Of a DNA stretch of 14,460 bases, positions 1 to 5,663 are shown in pieces. The stretch spans positions 1 to 14,460 of the forward strand of contig JAEZLD010000224.1 of assembly GCA_023415335.1 (NCBI GenBank). The letters run 5' to 3'. Below the pieces are notes generated by a model. It was given only the letters and a program-made list of their open reading frames with translations, was not told where the DNA came from and searched no databases. The position numbers and the translations under genes were made by a program. This DNA comes from Bacillota bacterium. Its GTDB lineage: Bacteria; Bacillota; Clostridia; Clostridiales; Caloramatoraceae. Each line of letters starts with the position of its first letter. Within the stretch, counting starts at the first letter, position 1.

Positions 1-2
1 TA

Positions 3-689
3 GCTTATTTGATTTTTAGCGTTGTTTATTTCAAGGAATACGAGGGAAAACGTGAAGCAGAGCAACACAATCATTTAATGGAAATAAAAAGAGCTCAGTC
101 AGAAAAGGAAATTGAAGCAATTAAACGCTCCGAATATGCCGTTGCGCTGCTCCGGCACGATATGCGGCATTTTCTGAATAATATCTCATCGTATATTGAA
201 AAAGGTGACGCTGATAAGGCGAAATCATATATATGTGAGATTATCGAACTGGCTGATAAGACCGCCATAAAAAAATACTGTTCTAATGAAATCGTCAACA
301 TGATTCTATCTTTCTATGAAAATGAAATCATCGAAAAGAAAATCCACCTTCATCATTCCATTCAAATACCTGAAAAGCTGCATGTTTCCGATGTAGACTT
401 TACCTCCATCCTTTCCAACGGCTTAGAAAATGCCATTCATGCAGTTTCATGTCTTGACCCAGATAAAAGAAGTATTACACTGGATTTGCATATGAGCGAC
501 ACCAAACTACTTTTATCTATCAAGAACCCTTATACACACAAGGTAGACATGGTGGATGGCATACCCCAGGCAAAGGGAACTGGTCATGGGCTTGGTACGC
601 AAAGTATCAAGTATGTTACCGAAAAACTGAATGGAAACTTCCAGTTTATAGCAAAGGACGGACTGTTTTCTCTAAGAGTAGTGCTTTAA
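3..689 (+). CDS. AgrC-like GHKL sensor histidine kinase, C-terminal part (5' truncated by window)
   Basis: The reading frame is open from the first bases of the window, so the N-terminal (probably membrane sensor) part lies upstream and the true start is not visible. What is present is a cytoplasmic kinase module. A coiled-coil-like stretch rich in Glu and Lys is followed by an H-box RHDMRHFLNN, the HDxRH pattern of the AgrC/HPK10 class in which His is autophosphorylated. Then come an N-box NGLENAIHA and a G-box GTGHGLGTQSIKYV, which form the HATPase_c ATP pocket. The family normally pairs with a LytTR response regulator and senses a peptide, but no partner is in the window. Codon use differs from the neighbours: 6 of 24 Ile codons are ATA and 4 of 7 Arg codons are CGN, whereas the other genes favour ATA and AGA/AGG. 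This, and its place beside a tRNA gene, suggest horizontal acquisition. The assignment as a GHKL kinase is firm; the ligand is unknown. Confidence 0.88.
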   Translation, partial: AYLIFSVVYFKEYEGKREAEQHNHLMEIKRAQSEKEIEAIKRSEYAVALLRHDMRHFLNNISSYIEKGDADKAKSYICEIIELADKTAIKKYCSNEIVNMILSFYENEIIEKKIHLHHSIQIPEKLHVSDVDFTSILSNGLENAIHAVSCLDPDKRSITLDLHMSDTKLLLSIKNPYTHKVDMVDGIPQAKGTGHGLGTQSIKYVTEKLNGNFQFIAKDGLFSLRVVL

Positions 690-694
690 TCAAA

Positions 695-855
695 ATGATG
701 TGTTGGCATAGCCAATATGAAGCATTGCCGCAAGTTGCAATATGAAGTTACTCGCTCTGCTCGTATGAAGCGAAGCGCACTAATTAACATGTTGCGAAGC
801 AACCCTTCATTAACGCAGTGACTTCATTTCTTCATGTGCCGTAAGGCACGCTTTA
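695..855. repeat. Hairpin array copy 1 (ATGAAG-punctuated)
   Basis: This is the first of two near-identical units and begins five bases after the kinase stop codon. Short palindromes are separated by ATGAAG at 717, 742 and 765, with a variant ATGATG at 695. The distal half carries the reverse complement CTTCAT at 805, 822 and 830. Stems include GTTGC-GAA-GCAAC (791-803) and GTGCC-GTAA-GGCAC (836-849). The first two hairpins (701-716 and 724-741) are partly decayed relative to copy 2 by three substitutions (716, 735, 736), and one extra T lies at about 748-749. It does not look coding. The function is unknown. Confidence 0.85.
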
Positions 856-887
856 TTCAAAAAAAGTCTCTGCTTACTTTGTAACAT

Positions 888-1047
888 ATGAAGTGTTGGC
901 ATAGCCAACATGAAGCATTGCCGCAAGCGGCAATATGAAGTACTCGCTCTGCTCGTATGAAGCGAAGCGCACTAATTAACATGTTGCGAAGCAACCCTTC
1001 ATTAACGCAGTGACTTCATTTCTTCATGTGCCGTAAGGCACGCTTTA
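888..1047. repeat. Hairpin array copy 2 (ATGAAG-punctuated)
   Basis: This is the second, better-preserved unit, offset by 192-193 bp from copy 1. ATGAAG occurs at 888, 910, 935 and 957, and CTTCAT at 997, 1014 and 1022. Between them are palindromes: TGTTGGC-ATA-GCCAACA (894-910), ATTGCCG-CAAG-CGGCAAT (917-934), an imperfect one (942-956), GTTGC-GAA-GCAAC (983-995) and GTGCC-GTAA-GGCAC (1028-1041). The left ATGAAG boxes can pair with the right CTTCAT boxes, so the whole unit could fold as one multibranched structure. The spacer between copies (856-887) is unique sequence. No known repeat family was recognised with certainty. Confidence 0.87.
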
Positions 1048-1067
1048 ATTATTAGAAGCCTCTTTTA

Positions 1068-1117
1068 ACCACAAAAAAACCTCCTCTGTCTTTAGACGGA
1101 GGAGGTTTTTTTGTGGT
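1068..1117. terminator. Bidirectional 23-bp hairpin terminator, includes the tRNA CCA end
   Basis: This is an almost perfect inverted repeat. Arms of 19 bp, ACCACAAAAAAACCTCCTC and its complement, continue through one T-G wobble and GTC/GAC to a TTTA loop. In either direction the GC-rich core CCTCCTC/GAGGAGG is followed by seven T residues, so it should terminate both the tRNA transcript (minus) and transcription from the repeat side (plus). The right arm includes the encoded CCA and discriminator base of tRNA-Pro. Confidence 0.9.
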
Positions 1118-1189
1118 CGGGGTGACAAGACTTGAACTTGCGACCTCATGCTCCCGAAGCACGCGCGCTACCATCTGCGCTACACCCCG
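1114..1189 (-). tRNA. tRNA-Pro (anticodon CGG), CCA encoded
   Basis: On the minus strand a 76-nt cloverleaf folds cleanly. The 7-bp acceptor is CGGGGTG/CACCCCG, the D-stem GCGC/GCGC, and the anticodon stem CGTGC/GCATG encloses the loop TTCGGGA, giving anticodon CGG, which reads the Pro codon CCG. The T-arm GCAAG/CTTGT encloses TTCAAGT. The discriminator A and the CCA tail are encoded in the DNA. G follows the anticodon, as is usual in tRNA-Pro. A promoter lies just upstream (1206-1234) and a strong terminator begins inside the CCA tail. The 3' end faces the repeat and kinase block. Confidence 0.96.
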
Positions 1190-1205
1190 ATAACTTGCAC
1201 GAATA

Positions 1206-1234
1206 ATTATATAACATATATTTAATCATTGCAA
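1206..1234 (-). promoter_or_regulatory. Sigma-A-type promoter of tRNA-Pro
   Basis: On the minus strand TTGCAA (1229-1234) is followed after exactly 17 bp by a perfect TATAAT (1206-1211). Initiation would fall about 10 nt upstream of the mature tRNA 5' end at 1189. The -35 box lies inside one arm of an 8-bp inverted repeat, AACTTGCA (1192-1199) and TGCAAGTT (1230-1237). Confidence 0.85.
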
Positions 1235-1253
1235 GTTGAAAATATAGGTCCTT

Positions 1254-1964
1254 TTAAGCCTCTGGCTTTACAATCCTTCCTTTTTGGTATACAGGAACTA
1301 TGTCTGTTTCATCCTCCCGGAAGCAGTATTCTATATCTTCCTCAAGCCCTATGGAAAGCATATATTTATAGTGGGCGGCATGCTTTACATACTCAAGTAT
1401 ATTTCCCCTGTGGTCCTCATATGCCAAGAGGGCTGCACTGCACATGTCATCTAACTCAGCATTGCATAGCTCCTTTATGTCATTGAGTATCTTTCCTGCA
1501 CAAATAAAGTCATCTATTGAGAACTGTCCCTTAGTGCCTGCACAGGCAATTACAGTGTCTTCACTACTTGAGGCAATATGTGTAGCTACTGCTTTACCAT
1601 TAAGCATACAGCCTATTATTATCTCACTGGCACTGGTAGCCCTTGATATAGCGTTGGTGCCGTTGGAGGTGGTCATAATTATCCTTCTTCCACCTATGGC
1701 TTCCTTTGTGTACTCAAGTGGTGAATTTGAAAGGTCAAATCCCTCTATTTTCAATGCCTTCCTCTCTCCACCCATTATGCAGCCCTCTTCACGAATGGAA
1801 AGGGCTTCTTCTATCTCCTTTACTGCCACTACCTCCTGGGCACCATTGGCAATGGCGGTGGTTATTACTGAGGTTGCCCTCAGCACATCTATAATAATTA
1901 CTCTCTTTCCCTTTATGTCTTCTTCATATATATACTGTGATGATGGTATCATCGTTATCTTCAT
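1254..1964 (-). CDS. comB: ComB-family 2-phosphosulfolactate phosphatase-like protein
   Basis: The 236-aa product matches the usual ComB length and pattern. N-terminal KRVIIIDVLRATSVITTAIANGA carries the Asp-Arg motif. It is followed by GGERKALKIEGFDLSNSPLEY, then MTTSNGTNAI, and an Asp-containing C-terminal segment. ComB hydrolyses 2-phosphosulfolactate to sulfolactate in coenzyme M synthesis. Many Clostridia carry ComB homologues without an obvious coenzyme M pathway, and no ComA or ComC homologue is in the window, so the real substrate here is uncertain. The ATG is well placed after GGGGGAG, six bases upstream. It follows the PucR-type regulator gene by 30 bp on the same strand, so the two probably form an operon. 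No terminator was seen between its stop and the tRNA-Pro gene, so read-through into the tRNA is possible. Confidence 0.85.
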   Translation of the reverse strand: MKITMIPSSQYIYEEDIKGKRVIIIDVLRATSVITTAIANGAQEVVAVKEIEEALSIREEGCIMGGERKALKIEGFDLSNSPLEYTKEAIGGRRIIMTTSNGTNAISRATSASEIIIGCMLNGKAVATHIASSSEDTVIACAGTKGQFSIDDFICAGKILNDIKELCNAELDDMCSAALLAYEDHRGNILEYVKHAAHYKYMLSIGLEEDIEYCFREDETDIVPVYQKGRIVKPEA

Positions 1965-1994
1965 ATGCTGCTCCCCCTGTATTTGGTCTGTATT

Positions 1995-2978
1995 TTACAG
2001 ACTTCTCCTGAATTTATATAATATTATTATAGTCCTGAACGTAAAGGCTTCTTCAAACTTCTTTATGTCAAGCCCTGTAAGGGTCTTTATTTTTTCAAGC
2101 CTATACAAAAGCGTATTTCTATGAACATAAAGGTTCCGTGCTGCCTCACTTATATTAAGATGGCATTTAAATAGCTCTTCTGCAGTATTAATAAGCTCCT
2201 TGTCTCTCAGGACCTCAGAGAAGCCTCCATAGCCTCCATGGAAATATAAATCTGCCTTATCCTCCGGTATGGAATACATGAGGCCATATATAGCCATTCT
2301 GTCAATATGGAAAAAGCCATTTCTTTTGTCCAGTCCCCAAGCCAGTTCACAGGCTGCCTTTGCATGCTCCGCAGAATCCTTTACGGTATATGTACCGTTA
2401 ATCCTCCTGCCGGAGCCAATTACAACGCTTACCCCCTTCTCCTCCATTAAACCATTTATAATAGAGTCCCCCTCCTGCTCATCGTCCTCTGAGGGAACAA
2501 GCAGATAAAGACCTCCTTCATCCTCAACCATTTCTATGCTTACATTCTCAAACAGACCTTCTATAAAGTCCCTTACCCCATGGGATGGTCTTACATACAT
2601 GGCAACATAGCCTGTATATTTGCCCTTTATGCTGTCCCTTGAAACCTGATTCTTCAGTATATATTCAAGAGGCTGCATATGCTGTGATTCCTGTTTTTCC
2701 ATATCCTCACGGCAAATCATCCTGATAAGGGCACAGCTGTCTTGGGACAATTCCCCCCCAACACAAATAATCAGGCTGTCACATCTTATATAGGTCATGT
2801 TTCCTGTATTCAGCACATCCTCAGTGTGCCTATAGCCAGGGTTTATACCCTTAAGGTGGTTTCCACTTATGTTATAAACCCCGATACTATAACCAAGTGC
2901 TTTTTCAATCAAATCATAAAAGCCCACGCTATCCCTCAATTCCACTAAAATGGTGAAGTCCTCTATAACCAGTTTCAT
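1995..2978 (-). CDS. PucR/CdaR-family transcriptional regulator
   Basis: The protein has up to 327 aa. The C-terminal ~55 residues form a PucR-type helix-turn-helix (HTH_30), seen in CHLNISEAARNLYVHRNTLL and the following YRLEKIKTLTGLDI. The middle resembles the degenerate cyclase-like region of CdaR-type activators. The N-terminal ~130 residues are unassigned and probably sense a small molecule. Family members control sugar-diacid, purine or amino-acid genes; the effector here cannot be told. The gene probably regulates itself and comB, which follows in the same operon. The annotated ATG has no Shine-Dalgarno sequence, and a consensus extended -10 (2981-2989) ends only two bases before it. 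Either the mRNA is nearly leaderless, or translation starts at a downstream codon, such as the GTG about 17 codons in that is preceded by GAGGG. Confidence 0.82.
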   Translation of the reverse strand: MKLVIEDFTILVELRDSVGFYDLIEKALGYSIGVYNISGNHLKGINPGYRHTEDVLNTGNMTYIRCDSLIICVGGELSQDSCALIRMICREDMEKQESQHMQPLEYILKNQVSRDSIKGKYTGYVAMYVRPSHGVRDFIEGLFENVSIEMVEDEGGLYLLVPSEDDEQEGDSIINGLMEEKGVSVVIGSGRRINGTYTVKDSAEHAKAACELAWGLDKRNGFFHIDRMAIYGLMYSIPEDKADLYFHGGYGGFSEVLRDKELINTAEELFKCHLNISEAARNLYVHRNTLLYRLEKIKTLTGLDIKKFEEAFTFRTIIILYKFRRSL

Positions 2979-2980
2979 TT

Positions 2981-3008
2981 ATTATATCACAGCTAAAATT
3001 TTCAGCAA
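2981..3008 (-). promoter_or_regulatory. Promoter abutting the pucR-type start codon
   Basis: On the minus strand an extended -10, TGATATAAT (TATAAT at 2981-2986), is preceded after 16 bp by TTGCTG (3003-3008). The -10 ends two bases before the annotated ATG. The spacer holds an imperfect dyad, GCTGAAAATTTTAGC, which could be an autoregulatory operator. Confidence 0.5.
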
Positions 3009-3020
3009 ATAACAGAGTAT

Positions 3021-3034
3021 GAATCATATGATTC
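3021..3034. promoter_or_regulatory. 14-bp perfect palindrome, candidate operator
   Basis: GAATCATATGATTC is a perfect palindrome 13 bp upstream of the putative -35 box of the pucR-type gene. Its position and symmetry fit a dimeric regulator site, possibly for the PucR-type protein itself. No binding evidence is available from sequence alone. Confidence 0.4.
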
Positions 3035-3059
3035 TAATGCTTCTGTTTTATGATATTTA

Positions 3060-3101
3060 GACACCTAAAGTATATCATATCACAGCATTAGGTTAGGTGT
3101 C
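3060..3101. repeat. Inverted repeat GACACCTAA...TTAGGTGTC
   Basis: Two perfect 9-bp arms (3060-3068 and 3093-3101) enclose 24 bp. The right arm overlaps a direct duplication TTAGGTTAGG (3088-3097). It lies between the sugar-ATPase terminator and the pucR-type promoter. There is no T-run, so it is more likely a protein site or an RNA hairpin than a terminator. Apart from this, the palindromes and the terminator, the gap 2979-3214 holds nothing recognised. Confidence 0.4.
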
Positions 3102-3170
3102 ACTTTGGGCTGGCACTGAGTCCCACCCCTATGGCATATATATGTTATTATTAAAAGGACAAAGAAATGA

Positions 3171-3195
3171 GCCGTCTCAAAATTGCTGAGACAGC
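3171..3195 (-). terminator. Hairpin terminator after the sugar ABC ATPase
   Basis: On the minus strand GCTGTCTCA and TGAGACGGC pair (9 bp with one G-T wobble) around GCAATTT, about 20 bp past the ATPase stop codon. The following tract CATTTCTTTG is only moderately U-rich, so it may be leaky. The GTCTCA/TGAGAC form of terminator stem is common in Clostridia. Confidence 0.65.
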
Positions 3196-3214
3196 CCATT
3201 CTATGAAGAGGATT

Positions 3215-4327
3215 TTATATAATTGTTATTTCTGTTTCCTTATCAAACAGATGCATAAGGTTCATGTCAACTCCAACCTTTACAACATCATCTATAGCTG
3301 CTGTTGTAGTAGGTCCAACCTTTGCTACAATGTTATTACCTTCAACCACAAGATACAGGAAGGTTTCTGAGCCCATGTGCTCAACCAGCTCAACCTTTGC
3401 AGTCATACAGGATTCTGAATGCTTCTCTACAAATGAAGCAGCATCATCCAGGTTCTCAGGCCTTATTCCGAACACTACCTCCTTGCCTGCATAGCCCTTT
3501 TCCTGAACTACAGCAGCCTTGTCAGCAGGAATTGGCAGCCTAAGCTCTCCTATCTTTACAAAGAGCTTATCTCCCTGCTTCTCTATTACAGCATTCATGA
3601 AGTTCATCTGCGGACTTCCTATGAAGCCTGCAACGAACATATTGCATGGACTATTGTAAAGCACTGTTGGAGAATCAACCTGCTGGATTACTCCATCCTT
3701 CATTACAACTATCCTTGTTCCCATTGTCATTGCCTCTGTCTGGTCATGGGTAACATATACGAAGGTTGTATTCAGTCTCTTGTGCAGCTTTGATATTTCA
3801 GTTCTCATTGCAACCCTGAGCTTTGCATCCAGGTTTGAAAGAGGCTCATCCATAAGGAATACCTTTGGCTCTCTAACTATTGCTCTTCCTAAGGCAACTC
3901 TCTGTCTCTGGCCGCCTGACAAGGCCTTAGGCTTTCTTTCAAGAAGGTGCTCTATTCCAAGTATCTTTGCAGCTTCCTTAACCTTAATATCTATTTCTGC
4001 CTTTGGAACCTTTCTAAGCTTAAGTCCGAAGGCCATGTTCTCATATACAGTCATATGTGGATATAGTGCATAGTTCTGGAAAACCATTGCTATATCCCTG
4101 TCCTTTGGTGCTACATCATTACAGAGCTTATCCCCTATATACAGCTCACCATCGGTTATCTCCTCAAGTCCTGCTATCATACGGAGAGTAGTTGACTTTC
4201 CGCAGCCGGATGGTCCTACAAGTACAACAAATTCCTTGTCCTCGATTTCAAGGTTGGCACTCTTGACTGAGGGGACAGTTGAACCCGGGTATACCTTAGA
4301 TATATTCTTAAGAACTACCTTTGCCAT
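3215..4327 (-). CDS. Multiple-sugar ABC transporter ATPase (MsmX/UgpC/MalK type)
   Basis: The 370-aa protein has the full CUT1-type ATPase plan: Walker A GPSGCGKST (38-46), Q-loop VFQNYALYPHMTVYENM, signature LSGGQRQRVALGRAI, Walker B VFLMDEP with D-loop SNLDAKL, and H-loop YVTHDQTEAM. A ~130-residue C-terminal OB-fold regulatory extension follows, with GIRPENL. It should energise uptake of oligosaccharides, polyols or glycerol-3-phosphate by partnering with membrane permeases. No permease or solute-binding gene is adjacent, so it probably serves several importers in trans, as MsmX does in Bacillus subtilis. The ATG follows GGAGGT with a seven-base spacer. The 115-bp upstream region carries a pair of TTGTACA boxes and another inverted repeat, suggesting specific regulation. 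The family is certain; the exact sugar is not. Confidence 0.95.
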   Translation of the reverse strand: MAKVVLKNISKVYPGSTVPSVKSANLEIEDKEFVVLVGPSGCGKSTTLRMIAGLEEITDGELYIGDKLCNDVAPKDRDIAMVFQNYALYPHMTVYENMAFGLKLRKVPKAEIDIKVKEAAKILGIEHLLERKPKALSGGQRQRVALGRAIVREPKVFLMDEPLSNLDAKLRVAMRTEISKLHKRLNTTFVYVTHDQTEAMTMGTRIVVMKDGVIQQVDSPTVLYNSPCNMFVAGFIGSPQMNFMNAVIEKQGDKLFVKIGELRLPIPADKAAVVQEKGYAGKEVVFGIRPENLDDAASFVEKHSESCMTAKVELVEHMGSETFLYLVVEGNNIVAKVGPTTTAAIDDVVKVGVDMNLMHLFDKETEITII

Positions 4328-4385
4328 AATCTTACCTCCAAAATCATAATTTCTTTATACTAATTTTAACATTTTGAAGCTACCA

Positions 4386-4406
4386 CATGTATGGCAAAGA
4401 TACATG
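4386..4406. repeat. Inverted repeat CATGTAT-N7-ATACATG
   Basis: Two perfect 7-bp arms (4386-4392 and 4400-4406) enclose 7 bp, in the upstream region of the sugar ATPase. No T-run follows, so it is better read as an operator candidate than as a terminator for the lipoprotein gene. Confidence 0.4.
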
Positions 4407-4412
4407 AAAGCT

Positions 4413-4440
4413 TTGTACATATTGAACAAAAATTGTACAA
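4413..4440. promoter_or_regulatory. Paired TTGTACA boxes, candidate operator
   Basis: TTGTACA occurs at 4413-4419 and 4433-4439, exactly 20 bp apart (about two helical turns). The second is within the perfect palindrome TTGTACAA (4433-4440). They sit 85-113 bp upstream of the sugar ATPase start and just beyond the lipoprotein stop. The spacing would put two dimers on the same DNA face. The cognate regulator is unknown. Confidence 0.4.
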
Positions 4441-4442
4441 TA

Positions 4443-5558
4443 TTACTCTATCTGCTTTAACTCTCCCTCTTTAAGATCCAGGCTCCATCTGCCCTCGTAG
4501 CTTCTTTCCTCATCGGTGGCTTTTTCAGAGGCTGTAACTGTAAAAACTATTTTATTCTCTGAAGAAAAATATGGTAGAGATGAGGAGGTATCGCCTCCTA
4601 TGAAGGGAACTTCTGTATCCACTATTTTTCCACTTTCCATATCATAAACCCGAAAACTTCTCGTTCCATCTGAATTGGACAACCCCACTATGAATTTATC
4701 AAATTTTGGAGAAAAGCTTATTCCATATGCCTGGCAGCCTGATATCAAATCAATTGGCTTAACTGTGCTGGTGCTTTTTTCCTTGTCCTGTGGCTGCTGT
4801 TCTTCTCCTTCTTTCTGCTGACCTCCTCCCTGCTTTTTATCTTCTCCTTCCTTCCCCTGCTGCATTGTCTCCTTTTCCTCTATTGTCACCTTTGCTATAA
4901 AGCAGCCACTTCCGTTATTGTCACTGCTGGTAACTATTATATTCTCTCCATCTGATGCCATGCCACAGCTGGTGAATTTATCCTTAGGTACGGAGAATTT
5001 CTGCTCAGGTGAGGCTCCTGTCTGCATAACAGTATAATCAGGAAGGTCATCAAGGGATACTGCCTTCTGCTTTTCAGACTCCTCATCTTTTTTTACAAAA
5101 ACCTTATCCCCCTGCCCTATAAGCTCCATGGAGCTTTCCTTTGAAATCTTGTCTATTTTTATGCTTCCATTTTCATTTACCAGCTCATAGCTGTATGTAT
5201 CAATGGAAAAGCTGGGCTCTCCTGCCACCTCATATAATAGCTTTGCACTAAAATTTGAGCCGGTTTGGGAGCCCTCACCTTCGCCAAGAATATATCCAAC
5301 AGGATGAGGCTCCTGCTGCTCCTCCTGGCCTCCTACCTCCTGCTGTAGTCTGGTGCTATAAAAGGACCTTTTTGCATCACTGTCCATATTCACTACATAG
5401 AACATGTAATGCTCCATTAATCCTTCCGCAGCCTTACCGTTTATTTTCTGGGTTGTATTGCCTGTAGGGGAAGCTTCATTAGAGGAGCCTGAGCTGCGTC
5501 CGCAGCTGCCTGCTACCAGCATAAAAGCCAATGCAATTAATGCATAAGTCCTTTTCAT
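4443..5558 (-). CDS. Putative lipoprotein with beta-propeller-like C-terminal half
   Basis: The 371-aa protein begins MKRTYALIALAFMLVAGSC, a lipoprotein signal peptide with the lipid-modified Cys at residue 19. The lipobox A-G-S-C is slightly atypical because position -3 is Ala. The mature N-terminal half has no recognised family. A Gln/Glu/Gly/Lys-rich, low-complexity linker at about residues 228-262 leads into segments such as KFDKFIVGLSNSDGTRSFRVYD and YFSSENKIVFTVTAS that look like TolB/WD-type propeller blades. It is presumably anchored on the outer face of the cell membrane. The ATG at 5558 is chosen over the TTG one codon upstream because AGGAGGG is then 8 rather than 5 bases away. It diverges from the YkvI-type gene across a 105-bp intergenic region. 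I do not recognise a specific function. Confidence 0.75.
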   Translation of the reverse strand: MKRTYALIALAFMLVAGSCGRSSGSSNEASPTGNTTQKINGKAAEGLMEHYMFYVVNMDSDAKRSFYSTRLQQEVGGQEEQQEPHPVGYILGEGEGSQTGSNFSAKLLYEVAGEPSFSIDTYSYELVNENGSIKIDKISKESSMELIGQGDKVFVKKDEESEKQKAVSLDDLPDYTVMQTGASPEQKFSVPKDKFTSCGMASDGENIIVTSSDNNGSGCFIAKVTIEEKETMQQGKEGEDKKQGGGQQKEGEEQQPQDKEKSTSTVKPIDLISGCQAYGISFSPKFDKFIVGLSNSDGTRSFRVYDMESGKIVDTEVPFIGGDTSSSLPYFSSENKIVFTVTASEKATDEERSYEGRWSLDLKEGELKQIE

Positions 5559-5617
5559 CAAATATCACCCTCCTCTTACTATTTTTATTATTCATATTAG
5601 TATTTGTAATTATTCCA

Positions 5618-5638
5618 TGCATTTTTAAATAAAATGCA
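5618..5638. promoter_or_regulatory. Inverted repeat in the divergent lipoprotein/ykvI-type intergenic region
   Basis: TGCATTTT (5618-5625) and AAAATGCA (5631-5638) form perfect 8-bp arms around TAAAT, 26 bp before the YkvI-type start codon. The placement between divergent genes suits an operator. It is AT-rich, so chance occurrence is possible. Confidence 0.35.
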
Positions 5639-5663
5639 GTGTAATGCTTTATGGGAGATAGGA

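Noticed and set aside
695..1047. CRISPR array
   Set aside because: The constant element is only six bases, the intervening sequences are palindromes rather than unique spacers, the second half is inverted, and no cas gene is present.
1444..2124. 226-codon open frame on the plus strand
   Set aside because: It runs antisense to the ComB-type gene and the end of the PucR-type gene, has no homology-like motifs and no ribosome binding site; it is a shadow of the real genes.
3110..3145. Second terminator near 3110-3130
   Set aside because: GGGCT and AGTCCC pair only with a bulge and no T-run follows on either strand.
3167..3370. 67-codon open frame on the plus strand
   Set aside because: It begins inside the terminator hairpin and continues antisense to the sugar ATPase.
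4405..4420. Catabolite-control (cre) site before the sugar ATPase
   Set aside because: The ATGAAAGCTTTGTACA stretch lacks the central CG and the final CA alignment of the cre consensus; too many mismatches.
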